Shown piece by piece: positions 36,884 through 46,311 of a DNA stretch of 64,000 nucleotides. The notes beneath the pieces were generated by a model, which was not told the DNA's origin, searched no databases, and saw nothing but the letters and a program-made list of their open reading frames with translations. Every line of letters begins with the position of its first letter. The first letter of the stretch is position 1. Source of the stretch: Brevibacillus composti (GTDB lineage Bacteria; Bacillota; Bacilli; Brevibacillales; Brevibacillaceae); assembly GCF_016406105.1 (NCBI RefSeq), contig NZ_CP066308.1, positions 3,942,501-4,006,500 of the forward strand, in the 5' to 3' direction. A program made the position numbers and the translations under genes.

Positions 36884-38139
36884 TGCGTAATCGCATCCTT
36901 TTCGTCCAAAATCTTGATCGGCGTCTTGGTGTTTTCATGCAGCACGCCTTCGTTCACCTGTGCGTATACCTTGGTAGGCAGGCCCCACAGCTTGATGAAT
37001 CCGATCGCCGCTTTATGGTCAAACTGGTCACCAGCGGCATACGTTGCCAGTTCGTGGCTGTACAGCGTCGAGTCGGATTTGCGTCCGACGACGATGGCGT
37101 GGCCTTTGTGCAGCTTCACGCGCACGACGCCCGTCACGTGTTTTTGCGTCTCTTCAATAAAGGCTTGCAGGGCATTGCGGATCGGCGAATACCAGAGACC
37201 TTCGTAGATCACCTGCGCCATTTTTTGCTCCACAATCGGCTTGAACTGCGCCACTTCGCGCGGCTGTGTCAGGAATTCCAGCTCGCGGTGAGCCAGAATC
37301 AGCGTCGTCGCAGCTGGCGTTTCGTAGACCTCGCGGGATTTGATGCCCACCAGGCGGTTTTCCACATGGTCGATACGTCCCACACCGTGGTTGCCGGCGA
37401 TTTTATTCAGCTTCAGGATCAGTTCGGACAGCGGCAGCTCTTCGCCGTTCAGGGCAGTCGGCACGCCTTTGACAAAGGTGATCTCTACTTCTTCGGCCTC
37501 ATCCGGCGCATCCGCGATGGATTTGGTCAGATCATAGGCACCTTCCGGCGGAGCCGCCCACGGATCTTCCAGAACGCCGCACTCGCAGCTTCTGCCCCAG
37601 AGGTTTTGGTCGATGCTGTATGGATTGTCCAGATCGATCGGGATCGGAATGTTGTTCTTGGCTGCATATTCGATCTCTTCTTCGCGCGTCCAGCCCCATT
37701 CGCGGACTGGCGCCACAATTTTCAAGTTTGGATTGAGCGCTGTAAAGGATACGTCGAAACGAACCTGGTCGTTTCCTTTCCCCGTGCATCCGTGGGCAAC
37801 AGCGACTGCTCCCTCTTTTTCCGCGATCTCTACCAGCACGCGGGAGATCAGATAACGGGACAGGGCAGATACCAGCGGATACTTGCCTTCATACATCGCG
37901 TTTGCTTGCAGGGCAGGCAGTACATATTCGCGGGCGAAAGCTTCTTTGGCATCCACGACGATCGATTTCAATGCGCCGACTTTCAGCGCCTTCTTTTGAA
38001 TGAAGTCCAGATCTTTTCCTTCCCCTACATCCAGCGCTACAGCAATGACGTCATAATTGTAAGTATCTTGCAGCCACTTGATTGCGACAGATGTATCTAA
38101 ACCGCCAGAATAGGCCAAAACAATTTTTTCTTTTGCCAT
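36880..38139 (-). CDS. argG: Argininosuccinate synthase
   Basis: ATP-dependent ligation of citrulline and aspartate. It starts [20 protein letters not shown] at ATG 38139 (419 aa) with AAGGAGAG upstream; the P-loop-like AYSGGLDTS is the N-type ATP pyrophosphatase motif. Further signature segments are [15 protein letters not shown] and [13 protein letters not shown]. The length is in the usual 400-420 range. It is first in argGH and has a promoter covered by two ARG boxes. The argGH unit lies about 4 kb from the remaining arg genes of this window. Confidence 0.97.
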   Translation of the reverse strand: MAKEKIVLAYSGGLDTSVAIKWLQDTYNYDVIAVALDVGEGKDLDFIQKKALKVGALKSIVVDAKEAFAREYVLPALQANAMYEGKYPLVSALSRYLISRVLVEIAEKEGAVAVAHGCTGKGNDQVRFDVSFTALNPNLKIVAPVREWGWTREEEIEYAAKNNIPIPIDLDNPYSIDQNLWGRSCECGVLEDPWAAPPEGAYDLTKSIADAPDEAEEVEITFVKGVPTALNGEELPLSELILKLNKIAGNHGVGRIDHVENRLVGIKSREVYETPAATTLILAHRELEFLTQPREVAQFKPIVEQKMAQVIYEGLWYSPIRNALQAFIEETQKHVTGVVRVKLHKGHAIVVGRKSDSTLYSHELATYAAGDQFDHKAAIGFIKLWGLPTKVYAQVNEGVLHENTKTPIKILDEKDAITQ

Positions 38140-38173
38140 CGGTTTCTCTCTCCTTACATAATCGAAGATTGTT

Positions 38174-38211
38174 CTTGAGTAATTATACAAACGAACTAAT
38201 AAAAATACAAT
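38174..38211 (-). promoter_or_regulatory. argG promoter with tandem ARG boxes (AhrC/ArgR operator)
   Basis: Two 18-base ARG-box-like sequences, at 38174-38191 and 38194-38211 (AACTAATAAAAATACAAT on the plus strand), are separated by two bases. They resemble CATGAATAAAAATKCAAK. They overlie a promoter on the minus strand: TTGTAT (38205-38210), 17 bases, TATAAT (38182-38187). Arginine-bound AhrC would block it. Confidence 0.8.
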
Positions 38212-38245
38212 ACCTTTTTCTTTGGGAGCAGCTGAGAGAAAGGGA

Positions 38246-38277
38246 TTGACTTTGACGTATGCGTAAAGGTGTACAGT
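38246..38277 (+). promoter_or_regulatory. MerR-type promoter with long spacer and dyad operator
   Basis: TTGACT (38246-38251) and TACAGT (38272-38277) are 20 bases apart, the long spacer of MerR-family promoters. Between them is the dyad ACTTTGACG-TATG-CGTAAAGGT. It directly precedes the MerR gene, so autoregulation is likely. Confidence 0.75.
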
Positions 38278-38300
38278 AAAGTTGTCAGGAGGTGAATACC

Positions 38301-39065
38301 GTGGAATACACCGTGCAAAAGCTGGGGCAATTAGCCGGAATCAGCACCAGAACCCTTCGGTATTACGATGAGATTGGCATTCTGAAGCCAGCCCGAATCA
38401 ATTCCTCAGGATACCGGATTTACGGTCAGGCTGAAGTGGATCGCCTCCAGCAAATCCTCTTTTACAAAGAGCTGGGGGTTCCGCTCGAGCTGATCAAAGA
38501 AATCGTAACGGCCCCTACCTTTGATCGGGAAAAAGCGCTGAAAGAACATCGCCGGCAGCTGCTCGACAAGCGCAAGCAGCTCGACCTCTTGATTGTCAAC
38601 GTCGAAAAAACCATCGCCGAGATGGAAGGGAGAATCAAGATGACGGACAAAGAAAAATTTGAAGGCTTCAAACAACAACTGCTGGATGAAAATGAACAAA
38701 AGTACGGCAAAGAGATCCGGGAGAAATACGGGGAGGATACGGTCAACAAGTCCTATGAAAAACTGAAGAACATGACGCAGGAAGAGTACGATGAAGTGAC
38801 GCGGATCGCAAACGAACTGTACGCCACCCTGGCCGAAGCCTACAAGACCGGCGATCCGGCGGGCGAGCTGGCCCAAAAAGCGGCCGGCTTGCATAAGCAA
38901 TGGCTGCTCTTTCATTGGAGCGATTACAGCAAGGAGGCACATGCCGGACTTGCCCGCATGTATGTCGAAGATGAACGGTTTCGGGCTCATTACGATGAAA
39001 AGCAGCCCGGCACGGCAGCGTTTCTCCGAGATGCGATCCTGATTTTCACCGGTCAGGATCAGTAA
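38301..39065 (+). CDS. MerR family regulator with TipAS ligand-binding domain
   Basis: Activator/repressor of 254 aa. The N-terminal winged helix ([52 protein letters not shown]) is classic MerR. A dimerisation coiled coil follows (about 80-115), and then a TipAS-type antibiotic-recognition domain (about 120-254, [20 protein letters not shown]). TipA proteins bind thiopeptides or other multidrug ligands, so it may control drug response, but no efflux gene is adjacent. GTG 38301 lies eight bases after AGGAGG; an in-frame GTG at 38292 overlaps the SD. A strong terminator follows. Confidence 0.9.
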   Translation: MEYTVQKLGQLAGISTRTLRYYDEIGILKPARINSSGYRIYGQAEVDRLQQILFYKELGVPLELIKEIVTAPTFDREKALKEHRRQLLDKRKQLDLLIVNVEKTIAEMEGRIKMTDKEKFEGFKQQLLDENEQKYGKEIREKYGEDTVNKSYEKLKNMTQEEYDEVTRIANELYATLAEAYKTGDPAGELAQKAAGLHKQWLLFHWSDYSKEAHAGLARMYVEDERFRAHYDEKQPGTAAFLRDAILIFTGQDQ

Positions 39066-39066
39066 G

Positions 39067-39123
39067 AAGGAACAAGGGTGTACCGACGGATGGATAGATC
39101 CCGGTACACCCTTGTTCCTTTTC
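39067..39123 (+). terminator. Terminator of the MerR gene
   Basis: A perfect 16-bp stem GGAACAAGGGTGTACC/GGTACACCCTTGTTCC with an 18-base loop, followed by TTTTCTC, starting at the stop codon. The remaining bases up to 39266 hold no gene I can support. Confidence 0.9.
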
Positions 39124-39266
39124 TCTCGGAGACTGGTGATCGACAAAAGAACGGGAAACCGCCTCGCCGAAGAAATGATCATCCGCAATTTCTCCGAGGT
39201 GCAGTACAGCTTGGACGACACCCTCCCGTGACTTGACGGACGGAGAAGACGCTCCTTTGGCTCCCT

Positions 39267-39698
39267 TTATCCCGCTGTGGGATAAGGCACCTCCGGAACA
39301 TACTGGGCTCCCTTCTTCTCGGCAATCCAGGCCAGCTCTGCCCGCGCGAGTCGTTCAAAATTTTCCGCCACATGGATGTCCCCTTCTGCTCTCCAGCCCT
39401 CGATGATCGGGTACAGCGGGATAAAATATCCATTTATAAACCACATGTCAAACAACAGATCGGGGTGGACCAGGCCATTCTTATGGAGCACGCCCACCAT
39501 CTCGAAAAATCCGTAAAGCGTGACGAACTGCCGGAAGCCTTCGCTACCCCGCGGATGGAGCCGCATAAAAGACTCATACGTCCACGGCTCGCCGAGAAAG
39601 GTGCTGCTAAACCACCGTTTGGCCTCTCGCAGCCGGTCCGATTCAAACTGGTCGTACAGCTTCAATACAATGTCAGCATCCTGATAGGTTGGGATCAT
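39267..39698 (-). CDS. DUF4760-like conserved hypothetical protein
   Basis: A small protein of 143 aa if translation starts at ATG 39698 (MIPTYQDADIVLKLYDQFES), with GGGAGAG about eleven bases upstream; a longer in-frame reading to 39833 exists but lacks an SD. The helical pattern ADIVLKLYDQ, EAKRWFSSTFLGEPW and MVGVLHKNGLVHPDLLFDMW resembles the DUF4760 family of uncharacterised proteins. There is no signal peptide or membrane helix. Both neighbours are in separate transcripts. Function unknown. Confidence 0.65.
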   Translation of the reverse strand: MIPTYQDADIVLKLYDQFESDRLREAKRWFSSTFLGEPWTYESFMRLHPRGSEGFRQFVTLYGFFEMVGVLHKNGLVHPDLLFDMWFINGYFIPLYPIIEGWRAEGDIHVAENFERLARAELAWIAEKKGAQYVPEVPYPTAG

Positions 39699-39859
39699 TC
39701 TTTGTTCTACTCTCCCTTTCTCTTCTGTGTGTAGACTTCTCCCATAATTATCCACGCAGTTGGGGATTGGCACAAGCATATTCATTCCGAGATTTGGCCT
39801 GATCAAGGGCAATAGAGCGGAGCCTCGCTGCAAAAGAAAAACAGTTACAGTCGGATGAT

Positions 39860-41197
39860 CTAGTCGATCACCTCCTGTAACTGTTTGGTTTCGTGCCCAT
39901 CTTGCTGGATGATTTTCTCCAGTTCTTCTCGCGACAACTGATTGACGACCCGAATAAAATGCTGGGCTAACTCCGAATCAAACTGCGTGCCAGCCCCCCG
40001 TCTGATCTCCTGCAGCGCATCCTCTACCGGAAGACCTTTGCGGTATGGCCGGTCGGCCACCATGGCATCAAATGCGTCCGAGATTGCGAGGATACGCGCC
40101 ATGAGCGGGATGTCCTCGCCTTTTAAGCCATCCGGATATCCCTTTCCATCCATTCTTTCGTGATGAGAACGAATGGCAGGCAGCAACTCATGAAACATGC
40201 CTGCTTGCAAAATAATGTCATATCCAATCACCGTATGCTGCTTGATCTGGTCGTATTCTTCCGGTGTTAATTTCCCTTTTTTATTTAGAATCCTGTCTTC
40301 AATGCCGATTTTCCCGATATCGTGCAAAATTCCACCGAAATACACTTCCTCCACTTTTTCCGACGACAGGCCGATCGCTTTCGCAATTTCCCGTGCCCAG
40401 TGTGCGACCCGCTGGGAATGGCCGCTCGTGTAATGGTCGCGAGCATCGATTGAGGCGGCCATTGTCGTGAGGAAGCGGTGGTTGAAGGTTTTGATTTCCT
40501 CTACTTTTTGCTGTAGTTTCTGAACATTACTATAGTATTGGTGAAAGACGTAGCTGATTGTAATAAAAGCAATCATCATAGGGATTAACGTAAGCAGACC
40601 GTGTGATTCTACCAGACGGGACCCTACACCTGCCAATACCATGAGGAGCAGGTATGTAGATGTAAATCCTTTCGCCATTTCTTTGACCGTTTCTATCCAG
40701 CCTTTGTTATAAAAATACGAGATTCCAAGACCGCATAAAATCAAATTGACCAACCAATACACAACGGCTAGAAAAAGGTCTGCAAGAATTGGTGAAATGG
40801 CATTTATACTAACTATCCAATCTTTTAGAAATCCTACAGTCCAAATTGTCATGACAAGCTGACCAATATTCACGGCAGCTTTAATGACATTTACCCTCGT
40901 TAACGAAGAAATAATAAGGGCTTCAATGACAGCACACCACACACCAACCGAAGTTCCAAAAAGTAGTATCCCCGAGAAGATGACGGCATTATTCACGGTC
41001 AAGATGGTGTTTGACAGTCGAACTGGAGTAAATGTCGAAAGAATAGTCAGGAGAGTATAAGCAGACAATACTCCCCAGTGATCACGAGACTGCCAATCAA
41101 AAAAAGACGAATAAATGATAAGAATTGCTCCCAGAACAAATCCAAATTGGACAACTGTACCCTTGGCAATTCTTCGCAAACTAGTTTTTGGCTGCAT
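39860..41197 (-). CDS. Membrane-anchored HD-GYP domain protein, probable c-di-GMP phosphodiesterase
   Basis: A 445-aa protein. The N-terminal half (about 15-215) has six or more hydrophobic helices resembling a MASE-like sensor. The cytoplasmic C-terminal half is an HD-GYP domain: RDHYTSGHSQRVAHWAREIA, GGILHDIGKIGIEDRILNKK, HTVIGYDI, and the defining HHERMDGKGYPDGLKGEDIP. All metal ligands expected for HD-GYP are visible, so it should hydrolyse c-di-GMP. It overlaps the end of the DUF5317 gene by 17 bases and so is coupled to it. The operon is headed by two c-di-GMP-II-like RNA elements, suggesting feedback by its own substrate. Confidence 0.92.
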   Translation of the reverse strand: MQPKTSLRRIAKGTVVQFGFVLGAILIIYSSFFDWQSRDHWGVLSAYTLLTILSTFTPVRLSNTILTVNNAVIFSGILLFGTSVGVWCAVIEALIISSLTRVNVIKAAVNIGQLVMTIWTVGFLKDWIVSINAISPILADLFLAVVYWLVNLILCGLGISYFYNKGWIETVKEMAKGFTSTYLLLMVLAGVGSRLVESHGLLTLIPMMIAFITISYVFHQYYSNVQKLQQKVEEIKTFNHRFLTTMAASIDARDHYTSGHSQRVAHWAREIAKAIGLSSEKVEEVYFGGILHDIGKIGIEDRILNKKGKLTPEEYDQIKQHTVIGYDIILQAGMFHELLPAIRSHHERMDGKGYPDGLKGEDIPLMARILAISDAFDAMVADRPYRKGLPVEDALQEIRRGAGTQFDSELAQHFIRVVNQLSREELEKIIQQDGHETKQLQEVID

Positions 41198-41732
41198 AGC
41201 TTTTACCTTCTCGAAGTTGTAGTAGCGAGATGGGTTTATTCATTAAGCGTTGCACCAGCAAAAATGCTCCGAGCATGATAAAAATATCGCCGATGCTAAT
41301 CACCCTCGGGATAATCGACGGCATATAAATGACGTCTGTTAAGAATGGAAGATTCGAGGCTTCTGTTAACACACTGTGTTTAAAATTTGTGCCGTTGATG
41401 ACCGGTTCTAAATCATATGGCAATCTTTTCGCCTGCTCCAGATCGATTGGCATCTTTCCTCGATTAGTCCAGATCGCCAAGGCATTGAGAAACCAGCCAA
41501 CCATAAAAATCCTCATATCTTCATACTGACGATTAAATACGAAAAAACCCAAAATGAGCACATAGGCTACGGATATGAAAACACCGCTCCATTTGGAAAA
41601 AAAAGCTGCACAAACTTGAAGAATAATGCTCCCAACGAGTAGCCCGACCTTATAAAATTTTGGTAACTCCTTTACTCTACCTCCCCGTAAAAGGGCAACA
41701 ATAAAAGAAAAGCAAATCACATCCAAAAGCAT
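41181..41732 (-). CDS. DUF5317 membrane protein
   Basis: A 183-aa integral membrane protein with about five hydrophobic segments (for example LLVGSIILQVCAAFF, VFISVAYVLILGFFVF and IFIMLGAFLLVQRLM). A conserved-looking extracellular loop has NRGKMPIDLEQAKRLPYD and HSVLTEASNLPFLTDVIY. The pattern agrees with DUF5317, a family often found before HD-GYP genes. ATG 41732 follows GGAGG; an upstream ATG overlaps that SD. A hairpin separates it from the preceding 25-aa peptide gene. It might be a receptor or regulator for the HD-GYP partner; this is inference only. Confidence 0.8.
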   Translation of the reverse strand: MLLDVICFSFIVALLRGGRVKELPKFYKVGLLVGSIILQVCAAFFSKWSGVFISVAYVLILGFFVFNRQYEDMRIFMVGWFLNALAIWTNRGKMPIDLEQAKRLPYDLEPVINGTNFKHSVLTEASNLPFLTDVIYMPSIIPRVISIGDIFIMLGAFLLVQRLMNKPISLLQLREGKSYAAKN

Positions 41733-41752
41733 GTAACTTTCCTCCAAAGCTT

Positions 41753-41790
41753 AAGAAAAAACACCACTCAACCAAGCGGTGTTTCTTCTT
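41753..41790 (-). terminator. Hairpin/attenuator between peptide gene and DUF5317
   Basis: AAGAAAAAACACC pairs with GGTGTTTCTTCTT, 12 of 13 pairs, 12-base loop. On the minus strand the 3' arm ends in TTTTTTCTT. It starts nine bases after the peptide stop and ends about 20 bases before the DUF5317 start, so it would reduce expression of the two downstream genes relative to the peptide. Confidence 0.7.
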
Positions 41791-41798
41791 AAACATTA

Positions 41799-41876
41799 TT
41801 AGCCAATGTGGAAGTTCGCCGAAGTAGCAGCTACGATTGCAACAACCATCATGATAGCAACGATCCATTTTTTCAT
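41799..41876 (-). CDS. 25-residue hydrophobic small peptide
   Basis: A short gene starting at ATG 41876, eight or nine bases after AAGGAGGG, encoding MKKWIVAIMM, a run of Val/Ala/Ile, then SANFHIG. It resembles a minimal signal peptide or membrane-spanning peptide with a polar C-terminal tail (ATSANFHIG). An ATG two codons earlier overlaps the SD. The good SD, its position between the tandem RNA elements and an attenuator-like hairpin, and the compact length support it being translated. It could be a secreted signal peptide, a membrane micro-protein regulating DUF5317/HD-GYP, or a leader peptide. I know of no named family. Confidence 0.65.
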   Translation of the reverse strand: MKKWIVAIMMVVAIVAATSANFHIG

Positions 41877-41904
41877 GCCCATTTCCCTCCTTATATTAAA
41901 TAGT

Positions 41905-41977
41905 GGAAAACAGCTGGATTCGCTATTTGCTACTGCAAGGACCAAGCGACCAGATAAAGTCCTCGCGCGTTTTCTCC
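41905..41977 (-). promoter_or_regulatory. c-di-GMP-II-like riboswitch, copy 2 (proximal)
   Basis: On the minus strand stem a, CGAGGAC/GTCCTTG, encloses the 5' half of a pseudoknot TCGCT, which pairs with AGCGA downstream; a short hairpin lies between. The flanks GG-TCGCT-TG and AGCGA-A-TCC follow the c-di-GMP-II layout. An outer stem AAAAC/GTTTT closes the element. It ends 12 bases before the SD of the 25-aa peptide. The 3' arm TTTTCC could alternatively pair with GGGAAA next to that SD. Confidence 0.65.
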
Positions 41978-41987
41978 TTTTCAATGA

Positions 41988-42066
41988 AAAGGCCGGATTC
42001 GCTACTCGCTCCATACAGACCAAGCGACCAAATACAGTCTGTACTTCTTCGCAGCTTCTTGCCTTT
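41988..42066 (-). promoter_or_regulatory. c-di-GMP-II-like riboswitch, copy 1 (distal)
   Basis: It has the same architecture as copy 2: stem a is TACAGAC/GTCTGTA (compensatory changes relative to copy 2), pseudoknot TCGCT/AGCGA, shared TGGTCGCTTGGTC and GTAGCGAATCCGG. The outer stem is AAAGGC/GCCTTT. The 3' arm can instead form the hairpin CCTTTTC-ATT-GAAAAGG with the linker between the copies, so two states are possible. Confidence 0.65.
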
Positions 42067-42068
42067 AT

Positions 42069-42096
42069 ATTACACGAAACTGACAATTTTCGGCAA
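42069..42096 (-). promoter_or_regulatory. Possible promoter of the tandem-riboswitch operon
   Basis: TTGCCG (42091-42096), 16 bases, TGTAAT (42069-42074). The start would fall near 42062, at the first bases of the distal aptamer. Match is moderate. Confidence 0.35.
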
Positions 42097-42158
42097 TGGT
42101 AGATTCGTAGTCTATTCGCTTCAATTCAACCTAGGAACATATACCTAGAACTATGTCC

Positions 42159-43130
42159 TCACACAACTGCGGCCATGACGGCTTTTTGTGCATGTAGTCT
42201 ATTTTCAGCCTGATCAAACACGACGGAGTGAGGACCATCGATCACGCTGGAAGAGACTTCTTCCTCACGGTGGGCAGGCAGGCAATGCAGGAAAATGTAG
42301 GACGGGCTCGCGTGGCTGACCAGCTCGTCGTTTACCTGGTAAGCGGCAAAATCGTTCAAACGCTGTTCGTTTTCCTTTTCAAAGCCCATGCTGGTCCAGA
42401 CATCGGTGTAGACGACGTCGGCGTCTTTGACCGCTTCGATCGGATCGTGGGTCACGAGCAGTTTTCCGCCGCTTGTTTGCGCATAAACTTTTGCCTGCTC
42501 TACGATTTCCTCATTCATTTCATATCCTGGCGGCGTGGCGATTCGCACATCCAGACCGAGCAGGGCAGCCGCCAGCACGAGCGAGTTGGCGACGTTGTTT
42601 CCGTCTCCCACGTATGCCAGCTTGATGCCTTTCAGCTTGCCCTTGTGCTCCCAGATGGTCAGCATGTCAGCCAGGGCCTGGCACGGATGGAACTCATCCG
42701 TCAGACCGTTGATGATCGGGATGGTGGCATGCTTCGCCAGCTCCTCCACGCCCGCGTGGGAGAACGTGCGAATCATGATCACATCTACGTAGCGGGACAT
42801 TACTTTGGCCGTATCGCTGATCGGCTCGCCGCGTCCGAGCTGCAGCTCCTTGCCGCTCATAAACATCGCCATGCCGCCCAGTTGGTGCATCCCTACTTCG
42901 AAAGAGACGCGGGTGCGGGTAGACGCTTTGTCAAATATCATGCCCATGGTTTTGCCCACAAGCGGTTGATACGGCTGCCCGCTCTTTTGCAGTTGCTTGA
43001 TATGGACGGCCAGCTCCAGTAGCTGCATCAGTTCTTCCCCGGTAAACTCGTCGATGCGCAGCAGATCCTTCCCCTTAAAATTGGCCCACTGCACGTTTGG
43101 AAATTGATCCAATATCTTCACAGATTGCAT
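42159..43130 (-). CDS. argF: Ornithine carbamoyltransferase
   Basis: Makes citrulline from ornithine and carbamoyl phosphate. It starts [20 protein letters not shown] at ATG 43130 (323 aa) with AGAGGTG upstream, overlapping the carB 3' end by 56 bases. Carbamoyl-phosphate site [20 protein letters not shown], and the ornithine/catalytic [10 protein letters not shown] are present. As last gene of carA-carB-argF it is translated from the carA promoter. Anabolic rather than arc-type, judged by context. Confidence 0.95.
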   Translation of the reverse strand: MQSVKILDQFPNVQWANFKGKDLLRIDEFTGEELMQLLELAVHIKQLQKSGQPYQPLVGKTMGMIFDKASTRTRVSFEVGMHQLGGMAMFMSGKELQLGRGEPISDTAKVMSRYVDVIMIRTFSHAGVEELAKHATIPIINGLTDEFHPCQALADMLTIWEHKGKLKGIKLAYVGDGNNVANSLVLAAALLGLDVRIATPPGYEMNEEIVEQAKVYAQTSGGKLLVTHDPIEAVKDADVVYTDVWTSMGFEKENEQRLNDFAAYQVNDELVSHASPSYIFLHCLPAHREEEVSSSVIDGPHSVVFDQAENRLHAQKAVMAAVV

Positions 43131-46100
43131 GCCCAACACCTCTTTTCTCAGAAATGGATTGTACATATAAATCAAATGTTTCGGTCGATGTAAACAGCGG
43201 CACACCCAGCTGCAGGGCACGGCTTCGCAGGGCGAATCCGCTTCGTCCGCGTCGGTTTCCTTTGGTCGCCGTGATCATGGCAAAAGCGACGGGCTGTGCT
43301 TGCACCAGCTCGGTAAGTTCCTGCTGGCCGCAGATCTCGTACGCGATCGAAAAGCCTGCATTCCTCATCCATTCGGCAGTGCCCGGTGTCGCTGCCCAGA
43401 CAGCTCCCAGCTCCTGCAGACGCTCCAGAGCGGGCAGTACAGCCGCTGTCTTATCTGCATCGGCCAAGGATACCAGACAGATCTGGCCTTCCTGCCACTT
43501 GCCAAAGATATTGTCCTTAAAGCAAAATGCTTTGCCTGCCGCCTCGGGAAATGTAGACCCCAGTCCGAGCACTTCCCCTGTCGACTTCATTTCCGGTCCC
43601 AGTACCGGGTCGACGCCGGTCAGCTTGACGGTGGAGAAGACAGGTGCCTTGACCACGGCAAACGGAATATCGGGCAGCAAACCGGTGCCGGCGCCCATCT
43701 CTTTCAGTTTTTCGCCCAATTGGGCACGGACGGCCAGCTCAACCATCGGAATGCCGGTAACCTTGCTCGTGATCGGCACGGTTCGCGAAGCACGCGGGTT
43801 TACTTCCAGGACGTAGACTGTCCCTTCGCTGATGACGAACTGGATATTGATCAGCCCGACTGCCCCCATCTCACGGGCGATCGCTTCCGTATAGCGGGCA
43901 ATGGTCTCTTTGCACGGCTCCGTCAAATTGGGTGCCGGGAACAGGGCGACACTGTCTCCCGAATGTATGCCTGCCTTCTCTACGTGCTGGTAGATGCCCG
44001 GGATCAGGACGGATTCGCCGTCGCAGACCGCATCCACTTCTGCTTCCTGGCCGGGTACGTACTTGTCGATGAGGAGCGGGAAGAACGCCGCGCTGTTTGG
44101 ATGATTCAGCCACTCGGCAATCATCGCCGACAGCTCTGCCTGGTCGTGCACCACGACCATTCCCTGACCTCCGATCACGTAGGAAGGACGGAGCAGCACG
44201 GGATAGCCGATCTCTTCGGCAGCGCTGACAGCCTCCTCGATAGTCGATACGCCCCTGCCGGGTATGTGCGGGATCTCCAGCTTCCGCAGCATCTCGTAAA
44301 AGAGCTCGCGATCCTCTGCCCGCTCGATCGCTTCCAGCTTGGTCCCCAGTATGGCGAGGCCTGCCGCTTCCAGCTTGGCAGCGAGGTTGATCGCGGTCTG
44401 TCCGCCGAACTGCACCATCACGCCGTCTACCTGCTCCCGCTCCGCTATGTGAAGCACATCCTCCGCGTGCAAGGGTTCAAAGTAGAGGTGATCTGCGGTC
44501 GCGTAGTCGGTACTGACCGTCTCCGGATTGTTGTTGACGACGACTGCGGCCATTCCCTTTGCCTGCAAAGCTTTTGCGGCATGCACCGAACAGTAGTCGA
44601 ATTCGATGCCCTGCCCGATTCGGATCGGACCTGAACCGAGCACCAGTATCTTTTTCCCAGACAAAGTCTCCACTTCATCGACACCTTGCCAATCGGAGTA
44701 GTAATAGGGCGTCTGCGCGTCGAACTCTGCGGCACAGGTATCGACAATTTTATAAGTAGGCTGGATGCCGTATTGCTGGCGAAGCTGCTTCACTTCTGCC
44801 GGGGTCCGCCCGGTGCAGGCGGCGATCGTCTCATCCGTGAAGCCGCGCTGTTTGGCTTCCCGCAGCAGTTCGGCATGCAGCAAATCGCTTTCCGCCAGCT
44901 TGTTTTCCAGCGAGACGATCCTGGCCAGGCTGCGGAGGAAGAAGGGGTCAATCCCCGTCCATTCGTGCAGCTCGCTTTCCGAGCATCCCCGGCGAATCGC
45001 TTCGGCGAGCGCAAACAGCCGGATATCGGTTGCTTCCCGGCCGAGCCGGATCAGCGTGTCGCGATCCGCCTCGGCCAGCTCCGGACGGTGCAGATGGGTG
45101 CAGCCCAGTTCGAGGGAGCGGACTGCCTTCAAAATTCCTGCTTCCAGATTGCGGGCGATGGCCATCACTTCTCCCGTCGCTTTCATCTGGGTGCCCAGTT
45201 CTCTGTCCGCCAGCGGAAATTTGTCAAAGGGCCAGCGCGGAATTTTCACGACAACGTAGTCCAGCGTCGGCTCAAAACTGGCGTAGGTGTACCCGGTGAT
45301 CGGATTGACCACTTCATCCAGGTGATACCCCAGCGCCAGCTTGGCCGCGATCCGGGCGATCGGATAGCCGGTGGCTTTCGATGCCAGTGCGCTGGAACGG
45401 CTCACCCGCGGGTTTACCTCGATGAGGTAATAGTTGTCCGAATGCGGATCCAGCGCGAACTGGATGTTGCATCCGCCGACGACTCCCAGCGCGCGGATCA
45501 CTTTGGTGGAAACACTGCGGAGCATCTGATACTGCCTGTCGGTGAGCGTCTGGGACGGCGCGACGACGATGCTGTCACCCGTATGGATGCCCACCGGATC
45601 GAGATTTTCCATGTTGCAGACGATGATGCAGGTATCATTGGCATCACGCATTACTTCGTATTCGATTTCTTTCCACCCTTTGACGCTGCGCTCGATGAGC
45701 ACTTGGTTGATCGGGCTGGCGGCGATTCCGTTTGCTGCTACTTCCCGGAGACTCGCTTCGCTGTCGGCGATTCCTCCGCCAGCGCCGCCGAGCGTGTAAG
45801 CGGGACGGACGATGACAGGATAGCCGATGGAGGATGCGAACTTGACGGCCTCCTCCACGGATTCAACAGTCGCGCTTTCCGGCACGGGCTCCCCGATTCT
45901 CTTCATCAGCTGCTTGAACAGCTCGCGGTCTTCTCCGTTCTGAATCGCAGTCAGGGGTGTACCCAGCAACTCCACTCCGTACTTTTCCAGTACGCCTGCT
46001 TCCGAAAGTGAAACGGCCAGATTCAGCCCCGTCTGCCCACCCAGTGTAGGAAGCAGGCCGTCTGGACGCTCCTTGGCGATAATCGCCGTGAGAGAGTCCA

Positions 46101-46311
46101 GCGTCAGCGGCTCCAGATAGACCTTGTCGGCAACCTGCTGATCAGTCATGATCGTGGCAGGATTGTTGTTGACCAACACGACCTGGACGCCCGCTTCCTG
46201 CAGGGACAGGCAGGCCTGGGCCCCCGCGTAGTCGAATTCGGCTGCTTGCCCGATGACGATCGGACCGGAGCCAATCACCAGCACTTTTTGGATGTGGGTC
46301 AATTTAGGCAT
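43075..46311 (-). CDS. carB: Carbamoyl-phosphate synthase large subunit, arginine-linked
   Basis: A 1078-aa ATP-grasp enzyme that makes carbamoyl phosphate from bicarbonate, ammonia and two ATP. It has two homologous halves, each beginning with a dinucleotide-like [20 protein letters not shown] or [20 protein letters not shown]. Both ATP-grasp metal regions are visible ([20 protein letters not shown] and [14 protein letters not shown]). The C-terminal allosteric domain is present. Position within the arg cluster under an ARG operator indicates the arginine-regulated isozyme, distinct from the pyr-operon enzyme. The start overlaps carA by eight bases. Confidence 0.96.
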   Translation of the reverse strand: MPKLTHIQKVLVIGSGPIVIGQAAEFDYAGAQACLSLQEAGVQVVLVNNNPATIMTDQQVADKVYLEPLTLDSLTAIIAKERPDGLLPTLGGQTGLNLAVSLSEAGVLEKYGVELLGTPLTAIQNGEDRELFKQLMKRIGEPVPESATVESVEEAVKFASSIGYPVIVRPAYTLGGAGGGIADSEASLREVAANGIAASPINQVLIERSVKGWKEIEYEVMRDANDTCIIVCNMENLDPVGIHTGDSIVVAPSQTLTDRQYQMLRSVSTKVIRALGVVGGCNIQFALDPHSDNYYLIEVNPRVSRSSALASKATGYPIARIAAKLALGYHLDEVVNPITGYTYASFEPTLDYVVVKIPRWPFDKFPLADRELGTQMKATGEVMAIARNLEAGILKAVRSLELGCTHLHRPELAEADRDTLIRLGREATDIRLFALAEAIRRGCSESELHEWTGIDPFFLRSLARIVSLENKLAESDLLHAELLREAKQRGFTDETIAACTGRTPAEVKQLRQQYGIQPTYKIVDTCAAEFDAQTPYYYSDWQGVDEVETLSGKKILVLGSGPIRIGQGIEFDYCSVHAAKALQAKGMAAVVVNNNPETVSTDYATADHLYFEPLHAEDVLHIAEREQVDGVMVQFGGQTAINLAAKLEAAGLAILGTKLEAIERAEDRELFYEMLRKLEIPHIPGRGVSTIEEAVSAAEEIGYPVLLRPSYVIGGQGMVVVHDQAELSAMIAEWLNHPNSAAFFPLLIDKYVPGQEAEVDAVCDGESVLIPGIYQHVEKAGIHSGDSVALFPAPNLTEPCKETIARYTEAIAREMGAVGLINIQFVISEGTVYVLEVNPRASRTVPITSKVTGIPMVELAVRAQLGEKLKEMGAGTGLLPDIPFAVVKAPVFSTVKLTGVDPVLGPEMKSTGEVLGLGSTFPEAAGKAFCFKDNIFGKWQEGQICLVSLADADKTAAVLPALERLQELGAVWAATPGTAEWMRNAGFSIAYEICGQQELTELVQAQPVAFAMITATKGNRRGRSGFALRSRALQLGVPLFTSTETFDLYVQSISEKRGVGHAICEDIGSISKRAVGQF

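Noticed and set aside
39136-39231. Short coding-like segment VIDKRTGNRLAEEM...
   Set aside because: Only 31 codons from a GTG without an SD, placed just after a strong terminator; it may be a gene remnant but cannot be supported.
42121-42158. CTAGG inverted repeat after argF as a terminator
   Set aside because: The arms CTAGG/CCTAG are short and no T tract follows; it is left unassigned.
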